From an uncultured Rhizobiaceae group bacterium (GTDB lineage: Bacteria; Pseudomonadota; Alphaproteobacteria; Rhizobiales; Rhizobiaceae): 58,272 nt of DNA. The notes beneath the pieces were generated by a model that ran no database searches, was not told where the DNA came from, and saw only the letters and a list, made by a program, of their open reading frames with translations. Positions within the stretch are counted from its first letter, which is position 1. Each line of letters starts with the position of its first letter. Shown one piece after another: positions 17,362 to 25,849 of the stretch. The stretch covers positions 1 to 58,272 of the forward strand of contig CALIOE010000070.1 in NCBI GenBank assembly GCA_938044775.1, in the 5' to 3' direction. A program made the position numbers and the translations under genes.

Positions 17362-17730
17362 TCAGGAATTCCGCAGGAATGCCAGCGCCTGTTCTTCCTC
17401 GTCCAGGCCAAAGGCCCGGATCTCCAGACCAGGAATAAGCTTTCCCTCGATCTCGGATCCTGTCTTGATCCATCCGGCATCGGCCAAAACGGCAATCCTG
17501 TCGAACTTTCGGAGCAAACTGAGCAGGCCTGGCAGTTTCCTGAACTCCACAGCCAGTGCCGACAGTCCCGGAAACTGGAAGTTTCGAATCGTGTAGAGCA
17601 TTGTGCCATTTTCAATATTTTCGGAAAGACGGATTAATTCATCAAGACCGACAGCCATTGATTCGGATGTGATCTCGCCGTCGATATTGAGCGCGATCAT
17701 GTTGGGTTCTTTGGAGTCAATTGTCATCAT
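17362..17730 (-). CDS. SpoIIAA-like STAS-type protein
   Basis: The 122-residue protein resembles the SpoIIAA-like (DUF3478) family, small STAS-fold proteins often linked to membrane or stress functions. It has the order strand-helix-strand with GEITSESMAVGLDELIRL, a middle FDRIAVLADAGWIK and an end FGLDEEEQALAFLRN, which is the usual family ending. Two ATGs (17730, 17727) follow AAGGAG. It is single-copy here and convergent with the RraA gene. Its partner is unknown. Confidence 0.75.
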   Translation of the reverse strand: MMTIDSKEPNMIALNIDGEITSESMAVGLDELIRLSENIENGTMLYTIRNFQFPGLSALAVEFRKLPGLLSLLRKFDRIAVLADAGWIKTGSEIEGKLIPGLEIRAFGLDEEEQALAFLRNS

Positions 17731-18041
17731 AGGCTTGCTCCTTCTCTCTTTGATATAGGGGTTTGGAGCAGGTTTTGAATGGTTGCAGAGCGTATTTGTC
17801 GATTGAGATCACATGGTCAGATGATGACCAGAGCGACAGCGCGGCTGCCTGGCTGGTCGGTAATCAGCATCGGGAGATCTGACTGTGCTGCGCCGAAGAC
17901 GGGCGCGCCAGGCTTGTTGTCAAACTCTGTGCTGGTCAACAGCCGCTTCTGACCGGGTAAATTTGCCGTTACCGCTGGAGTTCTTTTACGAAAACTAACG
18001 AATTGCGTGAATAATTGTGCATCAAGTCGGAGGGCTGGAAG

Positions 18042-18722
18042 ATGCGAAAATCCGGAGCAATTCTCCTGATCGCCTGTGCAATACTGGCCATGTCCCTGTT
18101 GCCCGGCCGCATCCAGTACTGGGAAGCCGCCGAGGCGGATTATGCGATTGCTGCTGGGCGTGTTGCAGCCATCCAACCAGGTTCGCGTCAGGATCTTGAT
18201 CTTTCTGACCTGATTCACCTGAGTGCTCTGCCGGTTGAAATTTCAACCAAGTCAGACCTCACCCGATTAAACCTGTCCAATACCAATATTACAGATATCA
18301 GTTCACTTGCGGGCCTGAAGAAGCTTGGCGCGTTGTCTATGAACAACGTGCCAATTGTGGATTTGTCTCCCCTTTCCGGACTTCGCAGACTGGTTGACTT
18401 GAGCATATCCAGAACCTGGGTTTTTGATTTGGCACCGATTGCGGGCCTGTCGAGACTCGAGCAGCTCAACCTGAGTTACACGGCGGTGAAATCACTGGAA
18501 CCGCTTCTGCAGCTGCAGGAACTACAACAGCTCACGCTCTACAGCTCCTATGCCCATGATGGCTCGCAACAATATTTTGAGAAACTCGGACGCTCCGTAC
18601 ACCGGCTGAACAATGGCGTCGCTTACGAGCAGAATTATCGGCCTGACTGGCAGTACCGTCTGAAAATTCGCTATCAGCGGTTCAGACAGAGCTGGATGCT
18701 CAATCGGCCCGATATCACTTGA
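18042..18722 (+). CDS. exported leucine-rich-repeat protein
   Basis: The 226-residue protein has an N-terminal hydrophobic segment (about 5-22) that serves as signal peptide or anchor. It is followed by about four leucine-rich repeats of 22-23 residues (about 73-165) in the pattern LxxLxLSxTxIxDLxPLxGL, the internalin/SDS22 style. The C-terminal 60 residues are not repetitive. Such repeats bind proteins. The start ATG at 18042 lies behind GGAGG/GGAAG. No enzyme domain is seen, and neighbours give no hint of a partner. Periplasmic or membrane-anchored location is inferred. Confidence 0.75.
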   Translation: MRKSGAILLIACAILAMSLLPGRIQYWEAAEADYAIAAGRVAAIQPGSRQDLDLSDLIHLSALPVEISTKSDLTRLNLSNTNITDISSLAGLKKLGALSMNNVPIVDLSPLSGLRRLVDLSISRTWVFDLAPIAGLSRLEQLNLSYTAVKSLEPLLQLQELQQLTLYSSYAHDGSQQYFEKLGRSVHRLNNGVAYEQNYRPDWQYRLKIRYQRFRQSWMLNRPDIT

Positions 18723-18800
18723 AACTGCAACAACGTTGATGATCCGTGTTCGCTCCGGTTGTGGACATGAAAGCACGGCCGACTTTGCGATGAAGTGGTA

Positions 18801-19046
18801 TCACCGTTCATTGTCCTTCATGAACTCCAGGGTGCTTGCGCTGTGCATCTTCACGTGAAAATGGGCAGGGTCGCCGGTCAGCAGCTCGGCGAGATTGTCG
18901 ATTGCAAACGTCACCTCTGTGGCAGTTTTGTATTCGGGGCCACCAATTTTTGTGCCTCGGAGAACTGTGATCGCGCCTGCCCGGCCTTCCCGGAGCTGAT
19001 TTAACGCCAATTTCGTGTCGAGACTTCCGCGTCGCGCTTTTCCCAC
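18801..19046 (-). CDS. small hypothetical protein with recognisable promoter
   Basis: A GTG at 19046 preceded by GAGGGG opens an 81-residue frame. The predicted protein is soluble, with a basic N-terminus (KARRGSLDTKLALNQLREGR) and a C-terminal half reading TEVTFAIDNLAELLTGDPA. I recognise no family. Support comes from a sigma-70-like promoter 30 bases upstream (TTGCAA, 17 bases, TATCCT) whose -10 region overlaps a small palindrome. Codon use looks plausible, but the opposite strand also has an open frame, so I hold this at medium to low confidence. Confidence 0.42.
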   Translation of the reverse strand: MGKARRGSLDTKLALNQLREGRAGAITVLRGTKIGGPEYKTATEVTFAIDNLAELLTGDPAHFHVKMHSASTLEFMKDNER

Positions 19047-19074
19047 TGCCTGATTCCCCTCATGCTGACAAAAG

Positions 19075-19104
19075 TAGGATAATGTTCCTATTTTATTCTT
19101 GCAA
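19075..19104 (-). promoter_or_regulatory. sigma-70-like promoter with overlapping palindrome
   Basis: On the minus strand TTGCAA (19104-19099) and TATCCT (19081-19076) are separated by 17 bases. The palindrome TAGGA-N6-TCCTA (19075-19090) covers the -10 element and could be a repressor site. It would drive the small gene at 18801-19046. Confidence 0.4.
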
Positions 19105-19138
19105 GTGCCTTCTCTGATTAAGTGTCAAATCAAGAAAG

Positions 19139-19159
19139 CCCATCATCAGGAGTGATGGG
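19139..19159. repeat. short hairpin, 7-bp stem
   Basis: CCCATCA and TGATGGG pair around a 7-base loop. No T-tract follows on either strand. It sits in the intergenic stretch 19047-19294, in which I see no other element. Confidence 0.35.
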
Positions 19160-19294
19160 GCGCATGCAATTGGCCGCCGGCTCGGCCCGCAAAAACCGTC
19201 AATTTCGCGAGATTTCGAAATATGTGCGGTTGAACACATCAGTTGGATGATAAGCGTCGCACATTCTGTTCGTTAGCAGGGAGTGGAACAGAAA

Positions 19295-19426
19295 ATGACC
19301 ATTATCTTAGTCGTGGCTTCAGCCACCGTTGCATGTGTCGCCTTAGCGACTTTGATTGAGCAAAAGGACCGGCGCCGGACCGACGAGTCAGAAGCTTCCC
19401 GGATGGCGCGGCGTTACGAGCACTGA
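19295..19426 (+). CDS. 43-residue single-pass membrane peptide
   Basis: A short frame of 43 codons follows a good ribosome binding site (GGGAG ten bases upstream of the ATG). It encodes one hydrophobic segment (TIILVVASATVACVALATLI) and a charged tail rich in Arg, Lys, Asp and Glu, giving a typical small membrane protein with its tail in the cytoplasm. No family is recognised. It faces, tail to tail, another tiny membrane-protein gene at 19531-19680 of very similar layout. Confidence 0.5.
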   Translation: MTIILVVASATVACVALATLIEQKDRRRTDESEASRMARRYEH

Positions 19427-19479
19427 CCAGGGTGGATCAGACTCAATCAAAATGCCGCTCCAGGCACGGTGAGAACTAA

Positions 19480-19522
19480 CGGGCGCCGAAGATCTATCTG
19501 GCTAATCAGCAATTTGCGCCCG
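19480..19522. repeat. inverted repeat between two tail-to-tail small genes
   Basis: CGGGCGC (19480-19486) and GCGCCCG (19516-19522) form a perfect 7-bp stem with a 29-base loop, midway between the ends of the two small genes. It may act as a weak bidirectional terminator, but there is no T-run. Confidence 0.35.
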
Positions 19523-19530
19523 CATTGTTA

Positions 19531-19680
19531 CTAGTGCTCACTGTCATCAAGGATCGGAGCCATCCCGACGCGCTTCTCCGCTTCCTTTATGCTCAATCGG
19601 GTGTTTTCGACGAACATACGGAAAAGAAGAACCGCCAATGCTGACATAGAAATTGCGTAAACCACTGCGATTGCTGTCAT
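19531..19680 (-). CDS. 49-residue single-pass membrane peptide
   Basis: On the minus strand a strong GGGAGG lies six bases before an ATG that opens a 49-codon frame. The product has a hydrophobic N-terminal helix (AIAVVYAISMSALAVLLFRMF) and an amphipathic charged tail (VENTRLSIKEAEKRVG) ending in DDSEH. It resembles in layout, though not closely in sequence, the peptide encoded at 19295. No known family is recognised. An AT-rich stretch upstream (19690-19760) could hold its promoter. Confidence 0.5.
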   Translation of the reverse strand: MTAIAVVYAISMSALAVLLFRMFVENTRLSIKEAEKRVGMAPILDDSEH

Positions 19681-19771
19681 AATCAAGCCTCCCAAAGTAT
19701 TATGAACATACTCTAGTAACTATTCCGGAATAACCTTGCGTTAATATTTTCGGGTGGATTTATCCCGTTTT

Positions 19772-19984
19772 TCATTCGCTATTGATGAAAAATGAAGTGT
19801 TCTTCAGCCCGCACCCTTCGATCGTGAGATCGAAGCTGCGCCCGAGCATATCCACCTGGATGCGGCAGGCAGGAAAATACAGGTTTTGCGTTCCAGCACT
19901 ACGCTGCTGATGTCTCTGAAGAGCAACCTTGGGGAGAAGAAGCTCGAGCGACCCGCTGCTGAAGATGGCCAGTTGAGTTTTCAA
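19772..19984 (-). CDS. possible small gene after the dehalogenase
   Basis: A TTG-started frame of 70 residues begins 25 bases after the dehalogenase stop on the same strand. There is no good ribosome binding site and no recognised family. The predicted peptide is soluble with an alternating polar/apolar end (CRIQVDMLGRSFDLTIEGC). A 5-bp hairpin (ATCGC/GCGAT, 19993-20009) lies between the two genes. It may be real and co-transcribed or just open by chance. Confidence 0.25.
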   Translation of the reverse strand: MKTQLAIFSSGSLELLLPKVALQRHQQRSAGTQNLYFPACRIQVDMLGRSFDLTIEGCGLKNTSFFINSE

Positions 19985-20009
19985 TGTCGACTATCGCTTA
20001 TCATGCGAT

Positions 20010-23000
20010 CTAAAGATCAATGACAATGCGTCCGTCTTTTTGGCTGGCGCGGGACTGGCAGGTGATGATTTCCTGTGTCCGCTGCTTGTTGGACAGAACA
20101 AAGTCCCGGTGCTCGACATCGCCCTCCAACAGCCCGCATTTGCAAACCCCGCAGATGCCATCTGAACATTTGACATCGACCGGCACCCCGTTGGCAATAA
20201 GCACGTCAGACAAGGTCTCATCAGCCTCAACGCTGAGTTCCTTGCCGGACCGCGCCAGGGTGACCGTGAAGGCGTGGTTCACATAGTCAGGCTGATCGGG
20301 CACCGAGAAATATTCCAGATGCCGGGCTTCCTCCGGAAATCCGTGACGCTCCGCTGCCTGTATGACACCATCCATGAAACGGTCCGGCCCACAAGTATAG
20401 ACATGCCAGCCGGGCTCGTATCCTTTTAAAATTTCATCCAAATCGGCACGCGTTCCCTGATCGGAAAAATGACACGTCACGTGATCCGACCAGGGCATCG
20501 ACTGGAGATCGTCAACATATCCCGCGCCATCCCTTTCGCTGGCTGAGTAGTGCAACTCGAAGTCTCTGTTCAAAGCATGAAGTCGATGCGCGAAGGCAAT
20601 CATCGGTGTAATTCCAATGCCGCCACCCATCAGAAATGTCTTGGTCGCGTCTTCAACCAACTCGAAGTGGTTGATTGGCTTGGAGAGAAACACACGCCTT
20701 CCTTCGTTGAATATCCGATGCATCATTCTGGAGCCGCCGCGACCATCGTCTTCGCGCAAGACACCTATTTGATACTTGGCTGTATCCGCAGGATCTCCTG
20801 ACATGGAGTATTGGCGCAGGAATTCCGGCGTCACCACCACGTCCAGATGCCCGCCGGCAGTCCATTTGGGAAGCGGAGCACCATCCCAGGACGAAAACTC
20901 GTACTTCGTCACATAGGGCGTCATCGCTTCGACTTTGCTGATCCGCGCCATAACGACCGGAGCGTCCTTAAAATCGGGACGCGAGTGTGCAAGCTCCTTG
21001 GTCTCGCCACGCGCAAGCCGCGCTTTGTACTCCGATGCCGGGATCATGTTCTGATAGGCCTCGATGCCTGCTTCTCTGTCCATCGGAAATGGATAGGGCC
21101 AGGGCCAGGGCGCGAGATTGGCCGGATAGACGGCCAGAGTCTGATCCTTGTATTTGATATCGAGGTCGGGATCGAGTTCGCGGCGGTTGACCGGTGCTGC
21201 AGGCTCTTTGTAACCGCCGTCAGGTTTCAACTCGAGATCCCACCACCACTTCTTGGCATCATTGAGCCCGCCGTTCCCCAACTTGTCGTCGAGCCTGGCC
21301 AGCAGTGGTGCAGCCTTGGGCATGTTCATCGCTGCCCAGCGGAAGGGCTTCTCCTTGAATATGCCCTCGAGGTTCCAGGGGCACGTTTTCATGCAGCGGC
21401 CGCACATTGCGCCGCCTTCAGTCGTGATCCGGTAGGTTGTGCATTTCTGGCTATCGGACTTCCAGATCTCATAGCCATTGAACATGAGCTTGGGACCCGC
21501 GGTAATCGCCCCTGAAGGGCACTCGCGTGCGCACTTGTTACAACTTTCACAGAAATTCTGAAGTCCAAAGTCAATTGGCTTGTCATGGGCCAAAGGCATA
21601 TCGGTCGTCACAGCACCGGACTTGAGGCGTGGCCCCAGCAGCGGATTTAGGATTACCTCTCCGATGCGGCTGACTTCCCCCAAACCCGACAACAGCAACA
21701 ATGGCGGCTGAAGGACCTCACCGTCCATGACAGAGTGCGCCTTGGCCTTATAGCCGAGGTTTCGGATTTGCTTTGCAATGATTCCGCCCAGCAGCGAAAA
21801 CCGCAGATAGGCGCGCATGGATTGTGCGACAGCAATCCAGTCGTCGCCTGAGGCGCCTTCCATAGTCTCATAGCCCTGGTCGATGATCATCGAGATGGCG
21901 TTGTGATGGGGCGGATCTATCGGTGCGCCCGTGGCATCATGGCTGTACCAGGTCCAGTCCGGGCAACGCGAAATGCCAACGGCATCGATTCCCAGAAAAT
22001 AGCTCGCCGCCTTCACATTAGCTGAATTGCGTTCAGCATCCGTCGGCTTTTGAGCAACCTCACTGCTCTCGCCATCTTGCAACAGCACAAAGGCTCCCAG
22101 CATCCGGCGTTGTGCGAACGAATGGGCGCTCTTGCGCGCATACCACCCTCCGGATGCAGCTTCCTGCTGTTTTTTGCCAAGATCGCCAAATTGCGAACGC
22201 GCGAACATGTCAGTGCGTTTGGGTACGCGGGCCACACGTTCCTCATCAATATATGTTGTCGGCGTATCAACTCGTTTCAGTTTTTCAAACGGGTGAGCAC
22301 CATCAACGTAACGCCTGCGCGCATATGGATCGCGGTTTAGCGCGCCTTTTTGTGTGCCTTTGCCAATCCACCAGGATGGCAGGGTCGGTTGCTCGGAATG
22401 CGGTGCTAACGGCGCATCACAAGCCATTTGCATATTGGTCGTCACCGCAGCGAGGCCAAATCCCTTGATGCCAAAAGGTGCTTTGAGTGTATTTTCTTCC
22501 ACGGTGGTCAGGCCTGCAGCAACCGCCAGCTTGTTCAAATCCACATCTGAAGAACTGGCTGTATGCGCACGCGCCTGAAAACCCAATAAATGGAGGTAAC
22601 TTGATAGGATCACCGCCGTCTCGGTTGCGCGCAGAGCTGCGCGATGGTCTTGAACATTGATGATCCAATCAGCGCCGGCCTCATCCTGTTGCGGATTTCT
22701 GTTGTGCTCCACGAGGATTACGATGGCATGGGTGTGACCCTCGATAGAGCCGAGCGGCGCCTCAATGGATTCACGCAGACCGGCCATGATTTCATCAATG
22801 CCGGACGCCAGCGTCTTGGTTTGTTTCGTTCGAATATCATGGGCGAGACGGTCGATATCCGCGTTTCGCGTAGCTTCCGCCAACAAGGCCTCATCTGAGA
22901 TCTTGCAAATACCGATCATCGAGCTGTCCTGAAAATAGCCGAAAGCCTTCATATGATTGGCGCGTTCTTGTGGGTCTTCCGGTGCGCTTGCCGGTTCAGG

Positions 23001-23216
23001 ATTGACCAGGCCGTCCCGAATGGCGTCCATCATTGCCTGGTATTCGCCCATCGAATTGACCAGGGAATGGGGCGTTTCGAGATTGCGGAAATCAATGCCG
23101 GCGGCACTGGGAACAGACCCGAGATCGGGCATGTCCTCGGCGCGCGCGAGACGTTCCAGCGGATAGGGGCCCATGTGAAACGGGCGATCTTTTGTTGAGA
23201 AGAAGCGCAAACCCAT
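20010..23216 (-). CDS. cytoplasmic reductive dehalogenase fused to flavin/2Fe-2S reductase (BhbA type)
   Basis: This 1068-residue protein joins a cobalamin-dependent reductive dehalogenase (about 1-690) to a phthalate-dioxygenase-reductase-like module (about 750-1068). The dehalogenase part has two 4Fe-4S motifs: C556-x2-C559-x2-C562-x3-CP, then C592 with C605-x2-C608-x3-CP. Tyr449 in DQGYETMEG is the best candidate for the catalytic tyrosine. The reductase has a flavin motif RQYS (801), a nucleotide loop GGGIGITP (864) and a plant-type 2Fe-2S site (C1017, C1022, C1025, C1053). There is no Tat signal and no RdhB anchor gene, so it is the catabolic, self-sufficient class known from Comamonas BhbA (3,5-dibromo-4-hydroxybenzoate). 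It lies downstream of an ABC importer and aromatic dehydrogenase genes. The start matches the conserved MGLRFFSTKDRP beginning. Confidence 0.93.
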   Translation of the reverse strand: MGLRFFSTKDRPFHMGPYPLERLARAEDMPDLGSVPSAAGIDFRNLETPHSLVNSMGEYQAMMDAIRDGLVNPEPASAPEDPQERANHMKAFGYFQDSSMIGICKISDEALLAEATRNADIDRLAHDIRTKQTKTLASGIDEIMAGLRESIEAPLGSIEGHTHAIVILVEHNRNPQQDEAGADWIINVQDHRAALRATETAVILSSYLHLLGFQARAHTASSSDVDLNKLAVAAGLTTVEENTLKAPFGIKGFGLAAVTTNMQMACDAPLAPHSEQPTLPSWWIGKGTQKGALNRDPYARRRYVDGAHPFEKLKRVDTPTTYIDEERVARVPKRTDMFARSQFGDLGKKQQEAASGGWYARKSAHSFAQRRMLGAFVLLQDGESSEVAQKPTDAERNSANVKAASYFLGIDAVGISRCPDWTWYSHDATGAPIDPPHHNAISMIIDQGYETMEGASGDDWIAVAQSMRAYLRFSLLGGIIAKQIRNLGYKAKAHSVMDGEVLQPPLLLLSGLGEVSRIGEVILNPLLGPRLKSGAVTTDMPLAHDKPIDFGLQNFCESCNKCARECPSGAITAGPKLMFNGYEIWKSDSQKCTTYRITTEGGAMCGRCMKTCPWNLEGIFKEKPFRWAAMNMPKAAPLLARLDDKLGNGGLNDAKKWWWDLELKPDGGYKEPAAPVNRRELDPDLDIKYKDQTLAVYPANLAPWPWPYPFPMDREAGIEAYQNMIPASEYKARLARGETKELAHSRPDFKDAPVVMARISKVEAMTPYVTKYEFSSWDGAPLPKWTAGGHLDVVVTPEFLRQYSMSGDPADTAKYQIGVLREDDGRGGSRMMHRIFNEGRRVFLSKPINHFELVEDATKTFLMGGGIGITPMIAFAHRLHALNRDFELHYSASERDGAGYVDDLQSMPWSDHVTCHFSDQGTRADLDEILKGYEPGWHVYTCGPDRFMDGVIQAAERHGFPEEARHLEYFSVPDQPDYVNHAFTVTLARSGKELSVEADETLSDVLIANGVPVDVKCSDGICGVCKCGLLEGDVEHRDFVLSNKQRTQEIITCQSRASQKDGRIVIDL

Positions 23217-23248
23217 GATCTATTTCTGTCCAATAAACATCAACGGAA

Positions 23249-23271
23249 CGATCGCCTCGAATTTCCGATCG
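23249..23271. promoter_or_regulatory. paired CGATCG palindromes upstream of the dehalogenase
   Basis: Two copies of CGATCG (23249-23254 and 23266-23271) stand 11 bases apart, 33-55 bases before the dehalogenase start. The 199-base gap 23217-23415 is the only sizeable non-coding stretch between the operon and this gene, so it probably holds a promoter. This is a guess from position only. Confidence 0.25.
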
Positions 23272-23415
23272 GATTGCGACGACATTTGTTGTCACCGCTA
23301 ACTCGTTTCATTGCAACTAAGTGCCCAACGGTACGACCGAATCTTCATATTTGCCTGTGCTCATTCCGCCCCTGGGAAGATGCCATGACCTGCCCTCCCA
23401 CTCACTGGCGTCTGC

Positions 23416-25020
23416 TCACTTTTTCTTTGCAGGAGCCTCCGAGAGGCCGCTCATCCCGTCTTCGATATTCAGCCCCAATTCTTCGCCGATCTTTTTCAGT
23501 GCCGGCAGTTGAACGGCCATTTCCATAATGGAATCGAGTGCCTGATTGACAGGCGGTTTGCCGCCATCGCCACCGCTGCTGCCGCCACCGCCACCTCCAA
23601 GATGGTTGATGCGGATAGAGTCGATTTTTTCTGCCGGCTTGACCATCTGCTCGATGATTTTGGGCAACGCTTCGAGACGGGCGATATCCGCCTTCAGTGC
23701 GATAATTTCCTTGTTGAAAACGTTTTCCGCTTCGTTAAGTGCCTTCTGACCCTTGGCGCGTGTCTCCATGTCTTCTTTCATGGTTGCGATACGCAGTTTG
23801 GAAGCCTCGGCTTCGGCTTTGGCGTTTTGCAGGGTGCTCTTAGCCGCTTCAACGGCCACTTCGGCTTGCGCCTTGGCGCCCGCAATCAGCTTTTCGGTAG
23901 AAACCTCCGATTCCTGCTGAGCCTGCAAAAGAGCGATCTGCTTTTTGCGCTGCGCTTCAGCGAGCGCGCGAGCTGTGCCGATTTCTTCGGTCGCCTTCAC
24001 GGCTTCCGCCTTTGCCAGATCTGCCGCCGCGCGGGCTTTGCTTTCGTCTTGCGTCTTCTTGGAAACTGCTATGACTCGGTCCTGTTCGGCGATCTCGATT
24101 TCGGTGGTCTGATCAATTTCTGCCTGCCGGATCGTTTTTTCACGCTCGATATCGGCGGCGCGAATGTCACGCTCCATCATGATGCGAGATTCGTGAATGG
24201 CCTTTTCGCTGTCCGCTTTTCGTGCTGCGACTTCCGCAAGCTGAGCTGCGCGAAGACTTTCGACGGCTTCCGTCTGACGAATCTGCGCCTCCTCCTGTTC
24301 CAGATCGATTTCCAGCTTGCGCTTTGACGCTTCCATCGACGAACGGTGGACAGAGACTTCTGCGTCCGCATCGATCTCTGCTCTCTCCTTTTTCGACTTG
24401 GCAATTACTTCAGCGAGCTTACGCATACCAACGGCGTTAAAAGCATTGTTTTCGTCGAGCGCCGAGAAAGCTGTTTGGTCCAGGGCCGACAGCGATACGC
24501 TTTCCAAGGCCAGTCCGTTGCGCATGAGCGGCGTTGCGAGAAGCTCAGCAACTTCCGAGACGTAGACCGAGCGCTGCTCGTGCAATTCATCCATCGTCAT
24601 CCGCGCTGCGACCGACCGCAGCGCATCCACAAGCTTGCCCTCGATCAGTTCGCGTAAACGGTTGGCATCGAACGTGCGGTCGCCAAGCGTTTGCGACGCA
24701 CGGTCGACAGCTTCTTCTGTGGGATCGACAGAAACATAGAACTCTGCACCCACATCGACGCGCAACCGGTCTTTCGTGATGAGCGAGCTTTCGCCGGTCC
24801 GGCGCACTTCGAGTCGCAGAGTCTGCATGTTGACCCGCGACACATCATGAAAATAAGGAATCGCCAGCACGCTGCCATCAAGCGCAACCTTGCGCCCTCC
24901 TACCCCGGTTCTGATCAGGCTGATCTCACGAGTGGAACGCTGATTAAAATAGGCCGCCAGCACGACGACGATGGCAACGATGATTACCGCCACAATGAGG
25001 AAGGTGATTGCACCACTCAT
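23416..25020 (-). CDS. flotillin-like SPFH/band 7 protein
   Basis: The 534-residue protein has an N-terminal membrane helix (about 4-25), an SPFH/band 7 domain (about 30-200), a long Glu/Ala/Lys-rich coiled coil (about 200-440) and a glycine-rich linker (GGGGGGSSGGDGG, about 475-487) before a short C-terminal helix. This is the layout of bacterial flotillins (YuaG/FloT, YqiK), which form membrane microdomain scaffolds. Its ATG overlaps the stop of the dehydrogenase gene in an ATGA, so it is translationally coupled to a catabolic gene, which is unusual. No NfeD partner is nearby. It could anchor the transporter or the enzymes; this is inference. Confidence 0.9.
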   Translation of the reverse strand: MSGAITFLIVAVIIVAIVVVLAAYFNQRSTREISLIRTGVGGRKVALDGSVLAIPYFHDVSRVNMQTLRLEVRRTGESSLITKDRLRVDVGAEFYVSVDPTEEAVDRASQTLGDRTFDANRLRELIEGKLVDALRSVAARMTMDELHEQRSVYVSEVAELLATPLMRNGLALESVSLSALDQTAFSALDENNAFNAVGMRKLAEVIAKSKKERAEIDADAEVSVHRSSMEASKRKLEIDLEQEEAQIRQTEAVESLRAAQLAEVAARKADSEKAIHESRIMMERDIRAADIEREKTIRQAEIDQTTEIEIAEQDRVIAVSKKTQDESKARAAADLAKAEAVKATEEIGTARALAEAQRKKQIALLQAQQESEVSTEKLIAGAKAQAEVAVEAAKSTLQNAKAEAEASKLRIATMKEDMETRAKGQKALNEAENVFNKEIIALKADIARLEALPKIIEQMVKPAEKIDSIRINHLGGGGGGSSGGDGGKPPVNQALDSIMEMAVQLPALKKIGEELGLNIEDGMSGLSEAPAKKK

Positions 25021-25838
25021 GACTTTGTCTCCTCAAGCATGTTGTTTTTTATGTGCAGATAGGACGACATGCCACCATCTGCGGGAATGTTAGAACCGCG
25101 TATCCAGTGGGTCATGTCCGACAGCAAAAATGCGACGATGGGCGCGATGTCTTCGGGCACGCCAGGGCGGTCCATGGTCTTTCGATCTTCGGTAGCGCGC
25201 TCGCCCAGTGTTTCCAGAAAATCTTTCAGGATCGGCGTTTCGACCGGCCCTGGCGAAACTGTGTTCATGCGGATGTTTCGATCACGCCACGTCCAGCGAT
25301 TCATCATCGTCCAAACGACCAGTGCCTCCTTGGAGAAGAAGTAGCTGCGACCGCCCTCGTTAGAAATACTGTGCCGGATGAGAAAGTCTTCAATGTCTTC
25401 AAAGGCGAGATTTTCGCTCGCCTTGATGGCGGGGATTGAATTTTGCCATCCGAATCCGGCCAGTGAGGCAATGTTGACGATAGAAGCACCGTCATTCAGT
25501 TTCGGCACCATCAATTCAGTGTAGTACTTGAGACCAACCAGATTGACTGCAATGACGAGATGAGCCGGCGCCGTCGGCGGCAGGCCGGCGCTATTGACAA
25601 TGCCGTCGATGCGGGTGGGCATCGCCTGAACCAGGGCTTTGATGGTGCGACGGTCCGACATGTCTGCGATGTACAGTTCGTCGACATTTTCTTCGGTCTT
25701 GTGGACGTCAACGCCCAGAACATCGCCGCCGAGTTTCTTCACCAATCGCGCGACTTCCTTGCCGATACCGGAAGAGCAGCCGGTGACCACAATAGTCTTG
25801 TCAGCAAGCAATTTTCCATTGACCCAGGATTCATCCAT
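25017..25838 (-). CDS. SDR, coniferyl-alcohol-dehydrogenase-like
   Basis: The 273-residue short-chain dehydrogenase has the NAD-binding TGCSSGIG (19-26), NSAG (82-85), Ser125 and the catalytic pair Tyr166/Lys170 (YFFSK). The order of motifs and the wording YFFSKEALVVW, RMNTVSPGPVETPIL and IRGSNIPADGG resemble coniferyl-alcohol dehydrogenase (CalA) and related 3-alpha-hydroxysteroid-type SDRs. A role in oxidising an aromatic alcohol to its aldehyde with NAD is therefore likely. The ATG at 25838 has GAGGAAA upstream and lies 11 bases after the aldehyde dehydrogenase stop; a longer frame is not needed. It is coupled to the flotillin gene downstream. Confidence 0.88.
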   Translation of the reverse strand: MDESWVNGKLLADKTIVVTGCSSGIGKEVARLVKKLGGDVLGVDVHKTEENVDELYIADMSDRRTIKALVQAMPTRIDGIVNSAGLPPTAPAHLVIAVNLVGLKYYTELMVPKLNDGASIVNIASLAGFGWQNSIPAIKASENLAFEDIEDFLIRHSISNEGGRSYFFSKEALVVWTMMNRWTWRDRNIRMNTVSPGPVETPILKDFLETLGERATEDRKTMDRPGVPEDIAPIVAFLLSDMTHWIRGSNIPADGGMSSYLHIKNNMLEETKS

Positions 25839-25849
25839 CGTCGTTTCCT

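Noticed and set aside
17817-18218. 133-codon frame on the minus strand across the start of the LRR gene
   Set aside because: It is antisense to a clear signal peptide and repeat protein and shows no family features.
20010-23216. Respiratory (membrane-attached) reductive dehalogenase
   Set aside because: There is no Tat signal and no RdhB gene, and the chain carries its own NAD(P)H reductase.
23509-24327. 272-codon open frame antisense to the flotillin coiled coil
   Set aside because: Its Phe/Leu/Cys-rich content is the expected shadow of a Glu/Ala/Lys coiled coil.
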